Positions 15,884 to 23,511 of a DNA stretch of 40,737 nt are shown piece after piece. The notes below the pieces were generated by a model that did no database searches, was not told the DNA's origin, and was given only the letters and a program-made list of their open reading frames with translations. The stretch lies in the NCBI RefSeq assembly GCF_001282115.1, contig NZ_LJBR01000038.1, positions 1 to 40,737 of the forward strand, read 5' to 3'. This DNA comes from Streptomyces sp. NRRL B-24085. Its GTDB lineage: Bacteria; Actinomycetota; Actinomycetes; Streptomycetales; Streptomycetaceae. Both the position numbers and the translations under genes were made by a program. Numbering within the stretch: position 1 is the stretch's first letter; each line of letters opens with the position of its first letter.

Positions 15884-17040
15884 GCGGCACCGCGGCGACC
15901 GATCTGGTGCGCAGCCGCCGCCTGTTGACCGGGTACTTCGCGGGTCTCGGTGTCGTGATGGCCGTGTGGGGCGCGCGCATGCCCGCCGTCACAAAGACCG
16001 CCGACTTGAGTACCGCCGAACTCGCCCTCGTCCTGCTGGCCGCCGCCCTCGGCATGGTCGCCGGACTAAAGACCGGAGGACGCCTCGCCCACCCGGCCCG
16101 CCTGCCCGCGTTGCTGACCGGCGGCGCCATCGCTCTCGCCGCCTGCCTCGCCGCCGTCGGCGCCTGCCGCAGCCTGGACACCCTCCTTGTGGCGGCGTTC
16201 GTCTTCGGCGCCGCGCACGGCGTCCTCGACGTCGCAGTCAACGCTGCTGCGGTCCGATGCCAGAACGCCCACGGGCGCCCGATCATGGCCGGGCTCCATG
16301 CGAGTTACAGCCTGGGGGCCCTCCTGGGGGCCGCGGTGGCCGCGGCCACCGCCCACACACCCCACACCGTCCTGTTCGCTGGCGTCTCGGCCGCCGCCAC
16401 GGCAGCGGCCTGTGCGACGACTCGGCTCACCCGCCGCGTTGCCGCCCCCGGACTCGAGCCCGCCCAGTACCGCAACCCCCCGAGCCCGGACGGGCGTGGG
16501 GGAATGTCCCGTTCCCGGTTGTGGCTGCTGGGCACGCTGGCGGCCGCAACCCTGCTGGGGGAGGGGGCCGCCGCCGACTGGGCCGCCATCCACCTGCACA
16601 ACCTCGACGCGACGGCCGCGACCAGCGCGGCGGCATTCGCCCTCTACAGCGCGGCCATGGCCGCCGGACGTCTCGCCGGAGACCGGCTCACCGCCTGCTA
16701 CGGCGCACCCGCCGTCGTACGCGCCGGCGCAGCCCTGGCCGGGCTCGGTCTCGCTACGGGCCTGGCCGGCTCCACCATCGCCTTCGCACTGGCCGGTTGG
16801 GCGGCCTTCGGCCTCGGGCTGTCCGTCACGATCCCCAGCCTGATCACTGCCGCCGGCGTCGGCGGACCCCGCGCGGTCGCCACCGTCGCGGTCACCGGCT
16901 ACGTCGGCCTGCTCGCCGGCCCCGCCCTCATCGGCGCCCTCGCCACCCTCACCGCGCTGCCGATCGCGCTGCTGCTGCCCGCCCTCCTCGCAGCCGCCGT
17001 CGCCGCCCTGTCCCGCAAAGCTCTGGAGACCGCCCCTTGA
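15880..17040 (+). CDS. MFS transporter
   Basis: 386 residues from GTG 15880, overlapping the ligase stop (GTGA). It has about 11-12 hydrophobic helices. An early loop WGARMPAVTKTADLSTAELA and the AHGVLDVAVNAAAVRCQNAH segment with GRPIMAGLHASYSLGALLGA are characteristic of the MFS group related to YbjJ/sugar-transporter-like permeases. A polar linker near 200-215 separates the halves. Likely exporter of the ligase product; direction and substrate are inferred from operon context only. The following HAD gene starts in its stop codon (TTGA). Confidence 0.85.
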   Translation: MSGTAATDLVRSRRLLTGYFAGLGVVMAVWGARMPAVTKTADLSTAELALVLLAAALGMVAGLKTGGRLAHPARLPALLTGGAIALAACLAAVGACRSLDTLLVAAFVFGAAHGVLDVAVNAAAVRCQNAHGRPIMAGLHASYSLGALLGAAVAAATAHTPHTVLFAGVSAAATAAACATTRLTRRVAAPGLEPAQYRNPPSPDGRGGMSRSRLWLLGTLAAATLLGEGAAADWAAIHLHNLDATAATSAAAFALYSAAMAAGRLAGDRLTACYGAPAVVRAGAALAGLGLATGLAGSTIAFALAGWAAFGLGLSVTIPSLITAAGVGGPRAVATVAVTGYVGLLAGPALIGALATLTALPIALLLPALLAAAVAALSRKALETAP

Positions 17041-17717
17041 CCAGCACTTCCCTCACGCCCACCGGTGTGGACGCCTTGATCATCGACTACAACGGTGTTC
17101 TGGGCCGACAGCCCACCCCCATCATGTGGAGACGCCTCGCCGACCTCGCCGAGTGGCCCCACGGGCAACTCGACTCCTTTCAGGACGCCTTCTGGGCTCC
17201 CCGGGAGGCGTACGACGCCGGAGAGCTCAGCGATCTCGCCTACTGGGCCAAGGTCCTCGGCCACCACCCCGGCCCGCGCTGGCTGCGCACCCTGCGCATC
17301 GCCGACACCGCCATGTGGACCCGCACCGACGACCGCGTCCTCGACATCCTGCACCGCGCCCACCAGACGGGCCTGCCCATGGTGCTCCTCTCCAACGCCC
17401 CGCACTTCCTGAGCGACATCCTCGATGCCACCGACTGGCGGCGCACGCTGATGACCGACGCCCTGTACTCGGCCCGCCTGGGCCTGTGCAAACCTCACCC
17501 GGCCGCCTACGAACACGCCCTCGCGGCCACCGGCGTCGCCGATCCCGGACGCGTCCTGTTCATCGACGACCGCGAAGACAACTGCCAGGCGGCAGCCGCT
17601 CTGGGTCTTCGCAACCTGCACTACACCGGCCAACCCGCCGACCTGGAGAAGCAGTTGATCCCCGCCGGTCCGGCCGCCGTGTGCTCGCCGGCAGCTCCGC
17701 GCGGCACCAGCACCTGA
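17037..17717 (+). CDS. HAD-family hydrolase (subfamily IA-like)
   Basis: 226 residues from TTG 17037 in the previous stop codon. All four HAD motifs are visible: I, LIIDYNGVLG (nucleophile Asp at about 17, with Asn at the usual second Asp); II, MVLLSNAPHF; III, the lysine in LGLCKPHPAAYEHAL; IV, RVLFIDDREDNCQAA. An alpha-helical cap lies between motifs I and II. Asn or Gly in place of the second Asp occurs in the YihX/epoxide-hydrolase-like branch, so phosphatase or another hydrolase activity is possible. It probably tailors the ligase product or removes a phosphate from it. The reading frame is open far upstream through the MFS gene, but that part is a shadow. Confidence 0.85.
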   Translation: MTSTSLTPTGVDALIIDYNGVLGRQPTPIMWRRLADLAEWPHGQLDSFQDAFWAPREAYDAGELSDLAYWAKVLGHHPGPRWLRTLRIADTAMWTRTDDRVLDILHRAHQTGLPMVLLSNAPHFLSDILDATDWRRTLMTDALYSARLGLCKPHPAAYEHALAATGVADPGRVLFIDDREDNCQAAAALGLRNLHYTGQPADLEKQLIPAGPAAVCSPAAPRGTST

Positions 17718-17757
17718 TATCGCCTGCCACTGCTCCACCCCGACCCCCAGGACCCCT

Positions 17758-18624
17758 GTGCCCGATACCGAAGAGATCGATGGCGACGTCTACGTCTCCC
17801 CTCGCTACCTTGCCGGCAGCACCTTCATCGGCGACCCCGCGCTGGAGCCTCTCCTCACGCTCGGTTTTGATCTGCGTCACGACGACCTCGGCAACGCCTA
17901 CGTCACCGCGCCCGACCACCGCGTCCGCCTCGGGTACCTGCCCGAGGGAGACGACGACGGGCTGTGGCGGATCAATGCCCACCGCGACCGCTTCGGCCCG
18001 CCCGCGTGGGGCGTCAGCTTCAACGACTCCGCCCCCACGGAGTTCGTGACCGCCTTCACCACCGCCCTCGCCGAGGCATACACGGCCGGACCTGACACGT
18101 ATCTGGCCCCGCCCGACCTCAAGGACCCCGAACTCGGCGCCTTCGACGCCGTGGTCCCGCTGATCAAGAACGGCTGGCAGTTCCAGCACCCGCGCTGGGG
18201 CGTGATGGAACTCCAGCCCCCCGACGGAATGGCCACCCTCGAATACACCACCGGCCGCCTCGACCCGGCAAAGGAACTCACCACCCTGGAGGCCCGCTGG
18301 TACCTGTGGGGCGGCCCGAAGAGCGGCCACGCCCGTTGGTACGCCACTGCCTCCACCCACACACCGACCGCCCTGGTCAAAGCCATCACCCAGAGCGTGT
18401 CCGACCCGGCACCCCTGCCGCGCTGGAAGGACTCGATGCTCTCCTCGCTGCGCGAAGCCGCCGAGCTCACCCCCGTCACACCACCCGCACCCCCGGTACC
18501 CACACCTCTCGACGTCCAGCGCGCCACCGCCCGCCGACCGGCCCTCGGCACCCGCAGCGTCCCCCGCTGGAGTACCACCACCGTTGCCGCGACTCCCGCC
18601 GCCCGCACCGGCCCACGCCGCTGA
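17758..18624 (+). CDS. DUF317 protein with two repeats
   Basis: 288 residues from GTG 17758. It begins VYVSPRYLAG, the hallmark of DUF317, and continues LLTLGFDLRHDDLGNAYVTA, RVRLGYLPEGDDDGLWRINA, AWGVSFNDSAPTEFVTAFTT. A second related unit follows (about 125-235: GWQFQHPRWGVMELQPPDGM, ARWYLWGGPKSGHARWYATA, PTALVKAITQSV). DUF317 is found almost only in Streptomyces and relatives, mainly in mobile elements, and its role is unknown. A Thr/Ala/Pro-rich tail of about 45 residues ends ARTGPRR. Confidence 0.9.
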   Translation: MPDTEEIDGDVYVSPRYLAGSTFIGDPALEPLLTLGFDLRHDDLGNAYVTAPDHRVRLGYLPEGDDDGLWRINAHRDRFGPPAWGVSFNDSAPTEFVTAFTTALAEAYTAGPDTYLAPPDLKDPELGAFDAVVPLIKNGWQFQHPRWGVMELQPPDGMATLEYTTGRLDPAKELTTLEARWYLWGGPKSGHARWYATASTHTPTALVKAITQSVSDPAPLPRWKDSMLSSLREAAELTPVTPPAPPVPTPLDVQRATARRPALGTRSVPRWSTTTVAATPAARTGPRR

Positions 18625-18665
18625 ACGATCTCTCCTGCCCACGCACGCCAGAAGGTCTTCCGTAA

Positions 18666-19160
18666 GTGTCCCTGCACGCCCAGCAGTTCTTCACCGAGCA
18701 CCTCACGCTCCCGTTCGCCGAGAGCTCGGTCATCGGCAACACCTACTACGCCACCCCGCTGCCCAGCTCCTCGCTGCGGCTGCGGATCGACTTCTCGCGC
18801 ACCATCCGCGAAAACGAGTACGACGGTCTGCGCCTTGCCGTTCGCCATCCTGAGAAGGGGTAAGTGGACGCCGTGGTCCTCGCCTTCGACGAGCACGGCA
18901 CCTTTACGCGGCGCCACGCCGTCCGTGAGGACCAGCCCGGCTACAGCGGCTACGCCCGCATCCTCGACCTGCGTGGCCACAACCGCCAGCCACCGCGGAC
19001 CGGCGCCGAGGTCGGCGGGCTACTGGCCGCGATCGAGCAGTACACACAGGTCTGGTTCCCCGGAGCCTGGACGACCACCGCACGCTCCCGGCCAGCAGCC
19101 TGCACCGTGCAGAAGGTCCCCGCCGCCCCGGCCAGCCCCACTGCAACACGAACACGCTGA
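18666..19160 (+). pseudogene. Small DUF317-neighbour gene split by an in-frame TAA
   Basis: GTG 18666 (AGAAGG upstream) opens a frame that runs to TAA 18861-18863. The next codon is GTG and the same frame continues to 19160. Read through, it gives one protein of about 163 residues: YYATPLPSSSLRLRIDFSRT, YDGLRLAVRHPEKG-stop-VDAVVLAFDEHGTFTRRHAV, GGLLAAIEQYTQVWFPGAWT, tail ending TATRTR. The two halves fit each other in sense, so a CAA (Gln) to TAA change is the simplest history. GAGAAGGGG just before TAA-GTG could act as a ribosome site, so restart and a two-piece protein are possible. Function unknown. Confidence 0.6.
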
Positions 19161-19184
19161 CCCACCACACAAACACGGAGATAC

Positions 19185-19717
19185 ATGGCCCCGCCCCGCT
19201 GGCTGGCCCTCCGGCCGAGGCCACACGCACCGCCGAGCCTGAGGCCCACACCCCGTCGGCACCGCAGGGCCCTTGGCTCACGGACCCGCACCTCCGCGCC
19301 CGGCTGCAATCCGCCACGCTGACCATGCTCGACCTGATCGAAGACGTCATGGACGACGACTTCACCCTGACCGAAGCCATCGACGGCTTCTGCCACCATG
19401 CCGTCGACCTGCTCAACATCCCCGCCGAGTACGGCATCCTCGTCGAAGTCGAAGTCGAAGTCGAAGTCGAAGTCGAAGTCGAAGTCGAAGCCGCAGCGCA
19501 GATCGTCCAAGCCGCCGGCCTGCCCGCGGGCTCGCTCTTCGGCCCCTCCATCGCCCAGGGCCTGGCCCACATCGAGACACGTCCCATCGACGACCAGCAA
19601 CATCTCGTACGCGTAGCGGCCCGCCGCTACGCGAGCACCATGCCCTCACGTCGCCGGACCCGAATCCGTCAGGTACCGGCCGCCCCACTGGTCCAGCCTC
19701 CGCGCCCTACCCGCTGA
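19185..19717 (+). CDS. Hypothetical protein with (Val-Glu)8 tract; start region apparently frameshifted
   Basis: The secure part starts at ATG 19325 (130 residues). Upstream the same frame keeps protein-like sequence (GPWLTDPHLRARLQSATLTM) but has no start. The ATG at 19185, behind ACGGAG, is one base out of frame; one extra C in the run near 19190 would join them (MAPAPLAGPPAEATRTAEPE). The domain is helical (MLDLIEDVMDDDFTLTEAID, FCHHAVDLLNIPAE), interrupted by eight VE repeats encoded by the hexamer array at 19442. It ends in an Arg-rich tail (SRRRTRIRQVPA...PRPTR). No known family. Confidence 0.5.
19442..19489 (+). repeat. In-frame hexanucleotide tandem repeat (GTCGAA)8
   Basis: Eight perfect copies of GTCGAA follow one another inside a coding region and encode (Val-Glu)8. 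Unit length is a multiple of three, so copy-number change would lengthen or shorten the acidic tract without breaking the frame. The complete absence of synonymous variation suggests recent expansion by slippage. Confidence 0.95.
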
Positions 19718-19781
19718 CCGGCCCAACCCCCTTCTGCCGACGGGCAGTCCTGCCCGCGCCCCATCCAGGAAAGTCCCCTTC

Positions 19782-20150
19782 TTGCACACCCGCTCTGCCC
19801 GCTGTCTTCCTGCCGCAGCGGTAACCATCGCCGCTGTGGCCAGCACCGTGTCCCTGGCTCCGGCCGCCGCGGCACAGATCCCCGAGCCGACGCAGTCCAC
19901 GTCCACTGTCCCGTTGAACGCGGCTGAGACCGGCGGGGTCACCATCCTGAAGAAGGATCCCGGCGGTGACGTCCTCGCCGGCGCTTCGTTCACCCTGCTC
20001 GACTCCACGGGTCAGCAGGCCGCCCGCGGCAAGACCGATGCCGACGGCCAGCTCGCATTCGAGCACCTGGCACCGGGGGTCTACCGGCTCAAGGAGGTGT
20101 CCAAGGGCCGTGGGTTCGCGTTTTCCGAAGGGGGCTCGAAGCCGAACTGA
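19782..20150 (+). pseudogene. Surface protein, piece 1: signal peptide and first SpaA-like domain
   Basis: TTG 19782. Signal peptide (RCLPAAAVTIAAVASTVSLA, cleavage near AAAAQ), a Thr/Ser spacer, then a SpaA/Cna-B-like beta-sandwich: GGVTILKKDPGGDVLAGASF, TLLDSTGQQAARGKTDADGQ, LAFEHLAPGVYRLKEVS. The family sense is lost after about 20100, where foreign sequence gives the end KGRGFAFSEGGSKPN. The rest of the domain reappears at 24919 (VPTSGSPLHDVVDDQD...). These domains form stalks of Gram-positive pili and adhesins. The gene sits at the 3' end of the conjugative block and may have served cell contact. Confidence 0.75.
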
Positions 20151-20416
20151 CGGGTGGTTCGACCATAGCGGCACCCGGCGGGCCAGGGTTTGTCCGGGCT
20201 GGCCGAACCGGCTGCCACAGATGGGGCAGTGGCAGCCGAGGTTGCCCCCGCTCGAGCACAGGAACTCTCAACGTCCTGGGCCGCTACCGCTTCGCCGCCT
20301 CCGTACGGCGTGATGGCTCCGGCGGTGGTCGTCGGAACTGTCACGCAGAGCACCAGGTTCTGTGAGGGTTTCTGCGATCGGTGGCATGCGGAAACGCGAT
20401 CGCTCGCGAACACGCC
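20151..20416. other. Junction DNA without a recognisable gene
   Basis: 266 nt between the interrupted surface-protein gene and the terpene-type fusion gene. The minus strand shows a short stretch with a CxxC-like ending (HCPICGSRFGQPGQ) but no complete gene. No clear transposon end was found here. Confidence 0.4.
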
Positions 20417-22732
20417 TCAATGAGGGGCGTTGTGGCTGAGCGATGAAGTGGGGCGGATTGGTGCGTGCGAGTCGTATTCGGAGATGCGCTGGGCGGCGTA
20501 CCAGCCGAGGGCGCGGACCATCGCCTTGTGCACGGTGGGCGGGAGCAGGGGGTCGAGGGCTTGCCAGGCGTGGTCGACGAGTTCGCGGGCTTCGGTGAGG
20601 CAGACGTCGAGGGCGCCGCTTTGCATCAGCAGGTCGGATGCCTCGATGGCGCCGGCGTCGGTGCGTGCGTGAAGGGCCGCCCACAGGCGCTGACGGTCGG
20701 CTTTGTCGAGGAGGCCGGTGGCGTGGGCGACGGGGTAGGTGACGGTGCCGGTGGCGAGGTCTTCCGCGGGAGAACGGACGGTGATGCCCTGCCGGTATTC
20801 ATCCGGGCTGACCTGGCCGTACAGGTCGATGACGTCGTCGCTGATCTGGTAGGCGATACCGACGTCCTCGAAGTACCGGGAGATCGCCGCGAGTTGTGGT
20901 TCGTCGGCGCCCGCGAGGATGGCGGCGACCTCGGCGGAGCAGCGGACAAGCCGGCCTGTTTTGAGGCGGTGGGTGGTGCGGATCTGCTCCAGAAGGGCAC
21001 GGGGGTCGCCGGTCTGGACGGCTTCGTCGAAGGCGGTGTGATGTCCGGCGAGGTCGAGGGCCTGTCCGGCGTGGCCGGCGCGCATGGCCCGCAAGTAGAG
21101 CTGGTAGATGCGCAGCATGGTGGCCGGGTCGGCTTGGGGGACGCGTTGGAAGAGGGGGTCGAAGGTGTAGTAGCCCAGGGTGCCGGAGGTGATGGTCTCG
21201 GCGGTGCCGAAGACCTCATGGACGCTCGGACGGCCGCGTCGGGTCGGGGAGCCGTCCTGGATGTCGTCAACGATCAGGGCCGAGGTGTGCATGAGCTCGG
21301 TGGCCGCGGTCAGGGGACGGTAGGGCTCGGGGTCGGTGCCCAGCAGGCCGAGGACGGTCGCTGCGATGTAGGGGCGCCAGGAGCGTCCGGGATTGTCCAG
21401 CAGATGCAGGACCGGGGCGACGAGGGCCTGGTGCAGCCGGGCGTGGGCGGTGTCGTCCAGCTGCGTTCCGTCGTGCGTGCCCGCGAGGAGACTGATCGCG
21501 GCGGTGTCGTCCGGGCCGTCCGGGTACACGGCGGCGGCTTCCGCGCGGGCGATGTCGTGGCTGCGGCGCATGTAGTGCTCGATGTCGCCGATGGTGTTGT
21601 CCGGGCGGGTCTGCACGACAGCCGCGCCGGACACGGGCACACCGTTCATGGTGCCGCGCACGGTGGCGGGGCTCTCCCAGAAGGCGCGGCCCACGGTGAG
21701 GGAGCGGATCTCCCGCCCGGCTGTGGGCGCGGTGACCTCCACCTCCAGGCCGAGGGCGGGCACGCTCACCCGCACGGTGGTCGGATAGGTGTTGAGGGTG
21801 CTCAGTGAGGTCCAGTGGCGGGTCGGCTGCCAGGACATGTCGAGGTAGTAGACGTCGCAGCCGGGGGCGACGGCGGTGGCGCGGGTCAGGACGGACGAGG
21901 TGGCGCCGGTGGCGGGATCGGAGGCGCGTGCGTGCGTGGCGCTGATCTCCCAGCCGTTGTCGAGATGCAGGCCAGCCCATTCCCAGATGAGGTCCGACAT
22001 GCCCCGCGTCTGGGAGTTGCGGTAGTAGGTGGCGCCCCAGTCCTGCTCGAACCAGGCCCGCCCCGCCACCTGCTTGCGCGTGCCGTCAGCGGTGAGCAGG
22101 GTGCCCTGGACGTCCAGGTGGGGCATGAACAGTGAGGTGAGCCCGGTCGTGTCGTCGGGCGTGCGTCCGGTGGGGCCGAACTGCGGCACCGCCGGTTTGA
22201 CCGGGGTGAGGACCAGCTCGAACTCTGTCCGCTCCCGGAAGGACAGGCGGAAGGTCCCGTCCTCCTCGCGGCGCAGCGCCGCCAGATCGCCCACAGTGAT
22301 GTCCAGGTTCCCGGCCGCCTCGGTCACCGGCTGCTGCAGCAGCCGGTCGGGCAGCAGCGGGCCCTGTGTCAGGGCCTCGGACAGTGCAGTACGAACCCGT
22401 GAATCCATGGCCTGGTCGCCGTCGAGCGCCTGCCGGACCACCCGCAGGGCGGTAGGCGTGATCCACGTGCCGTAGGCCAGGCCCGCCGGGCCGTGGTGCG
22501 TGACGCACAGGCAGTAGCCAGGGCCGGCAGCCGGATCATCCGCGTCGTGGTGGCGCAGGATACTCAGCGTCCAGGTGTGCTCCTGGCCATCCTCATCACG
22601 CACGTGCCCGGTCAGGTACCAGATCTCGACGCCGGCGGACGGGTGAGGAGCACCGAAGGCCGCCGCGTCGACAGCTCCGTGCGGGGCCTGCGCAGGCATC
22701 TGCACTGTGGAAGGGGAGAGGGGGGTGGTCAT
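20417..22732 (-). CDS. Fusion of a CrtC/AttH-like lipocalin domain with a polyprenyl diphosphate synthase
   Basis: 771 residues from ATG 22732. The N-terminal half (about 30-385) is AttH/CrtC-like: GVEIWYLTGHVRDEDGQEHT near 34, GRAWFEQDWGATYY near 224 (the family 'aWmDhqWG' box), MSDLIWEWAGLHLDNGWEIS. CrtC proteins hydrate or rearrange carotenoid double bonds. The C-terminal half (about 405-750) is a trans-isoprenyl synthase: GRSWRPY (substrate site), first Asp-rich motif DDIQD at 489-493, GQALDLAG, and second DDVID at 632-636. The usual lysine in GKxT is replaced (ATGTVTYP). Both Asp motifs are intact, so prenyl-chain synthesis or class I ionisation is plausible, with the lipocalin half acting on the product. 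Divergent from an ABC exporter pair. Confidence 0.85.
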   Translation of the reverse strand: MTTPLSPSTVQMPAQAPHGAVDAAAFGAPHPSAGVEIWYLTGHVRDEDGQEHTWTLSILRHHDADDPAAGPGYCLCVTHHGPAGLAYGTWITPTALRVVRQALDGDQAMDSRVRTALSEALTQGPLLPDRLLQQPVTEAAGNLDITVGDLAALRREEDGTFRLSFRERTEFELVLTPVKPAVPQFGPTGRTPDDTTGLTSLFMPHLDVQGTLLTADGTRKQVAGRAWFEQDWGATYYRNSQTRGMSDLIWEWAGLHLDNGWEISATHARASDPATGATSSVLTRATAVAPGCDVYYLDMSWQPTRHWTSLSTLNTYPTTVRVSVPALGLEVEVTAPTAGREIRSLTVGRAFWESPATVRGTMNGVPVSGAAVVQTRPDNTIGDIEHYMRRSHDIARAEAAAVYPDGPDDTAAISLLAGTHDGTQLDDTAHARLHQALVAPVLHLLDNPGRSWRPYIAATVLGLLGTDPEPYRPLTAATELMHTSALIVDDIQDGSPTRRGRPSVHEVFGTAETITSGTLGYYTFDPLFQRVPQADPATMLRIYQLYLRAMRAGHAGQALDLAGHHTAFDEAVQTGDPRALLEQIRTTHRLKTGRLVRCSAEVAAILAGADEPQLAAISRYFEDVGIAYQISDDVIDLYGQVSPDEYRQGITVRSPAEDLATGTVTYPVAHATGLLDKADRQRLWAALHARTDAGAIEASDLLMQSGALDVCLTEARELVDHAWQALDPLLPPTVHKAMVRALGWYAAQRISEYDSHAPIRPTSSLSHNAPH

Positions 22733-22902
22733 CTCGAAAACCTAGAGTCCGCTGCCTGACCGTCGCGCCGATCGCGATGATCTCCACCTCATCGGATGAC
22801 ATGCTCCGCTGATCCTGGGCGATTCCGTGCCTTCACGCCCCCGCGGGACGTTGAACGAAGCCCAGTGCGTCCATGGCGCCACGATGCTGGAGGAAGCCCT
22901 CG

Positions 22903-23511
22903 ATGGAAGTCAGCGATGTGCACCACGCCTACCGCAAGCGCGTGGTGCTGCGCGGAATCGACCTGGAACTGCGACCGGGCGTGCTGGCAGGCATCGTCGG
23001 CGAGAACGGCGCGGGCAAAAGCACACTGCTGAAGATCCTCTCCGGTGAACTCCGCCCGGACCGCGGCCAGGTTCGTCACCACGGCAGATTCGGGTACTGC
23101 CCGCAGACAGCCGTCCTCAACGACGCCCTCACCATCCGCCAGCACCTGGACTTCTTCAAAACCGCCTACGCCCTCACCGATCTGCGCCGGGCCGAAGAGG
23201 TTATGGAGACGCTCCGGCTGGGCGAGTACATCGACGAACGGGCCGGCGTCCTCAGCGGCGGCACCCGGCAGAAGCTGAACCTCACCCTGGCCCTCATGCA
23301 CGACCCGCAGGTCTTGTTGCTGGATGAGCCCTACCAAGGGTTCGACTGGGACACCTACCAACGCTTCTGGGACCTGGCCGCCCGGCTGTGTGAGGCCGGC
23401 CGTTCGGTCCTCGTCGTCTCCCACCTCGCCTACGACGCCGAACGCCTCGACGTGCTGTGGCGCTTGGACGGCGGCCTCCTGCACGACCGCACCACGGAGC
23501 AGGTCGCATGA
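22903..23511 (+). CDS. ABC transporter ATP-binding protein
   Basis: 202 residues from ATG 22903 with GGAGGAA 8 nt upstream. Walker A GENGAGKSTLLKILSGEL (about 32-50), Q-loop RFGYCPQTAVLND, signature LSGGTRQKLNLTLALMHDP, Walker B QVLLLDEPYQGFDWDTY, and the His switch VVSHLAYDAE. It is short, without accessory domains, as in drug- and antibiotic-type exporters. Its stop overlaps the permease ATG (ATGA). About 170 nt separate it from the divergent terpene-type fusion gene, consistent with a shared control region and with export of that enzyme's product. Confidence 0.92.
   Translation: MEVSDVHHAYRKRVVLRGIDLELRPGVLAGIVGENGAGKSTLLKILSGELRPDRGQVRHHGRFGYCPQTAVLNDALTIRQHLDFFKTAYALTDLRRAEEVMETLRLGEYIDERAGVLSGGTRQKLNLTLALMHDPQVLLLDEPYQGFDWDTYQRFWDLAARLCEAGRSVLVVSHLAYDAERLDVLWRLDGGLLHDRTTEQVA

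Noticed and set aside
15966..17717. 583-codon plus-strand frame
   Set aside because: Only the part from 17037 is a real gene (HAD); the upstream part is an Arg/Pro-rich shadow of the MFS gene.
19442..19489. Possible CRISPR-like repeat
   Set aside because: Units are directly adjacent hexamers without spacers inside a coding frame: a microsatellite, not CRISPR.
20465..21808. 447-codon plus-strand frame
   Set aside because: Shadow of the polyprenyl synthase half, whose Asp-rich motifs are on the minus strand.
20417..22732. Carotenoid gene cluster
   Set aside because: Apart from the fusion enzyme there is no phytoene synthase, desaturase or cyclase in the window, so a classic carotenoid pathway is not supported.
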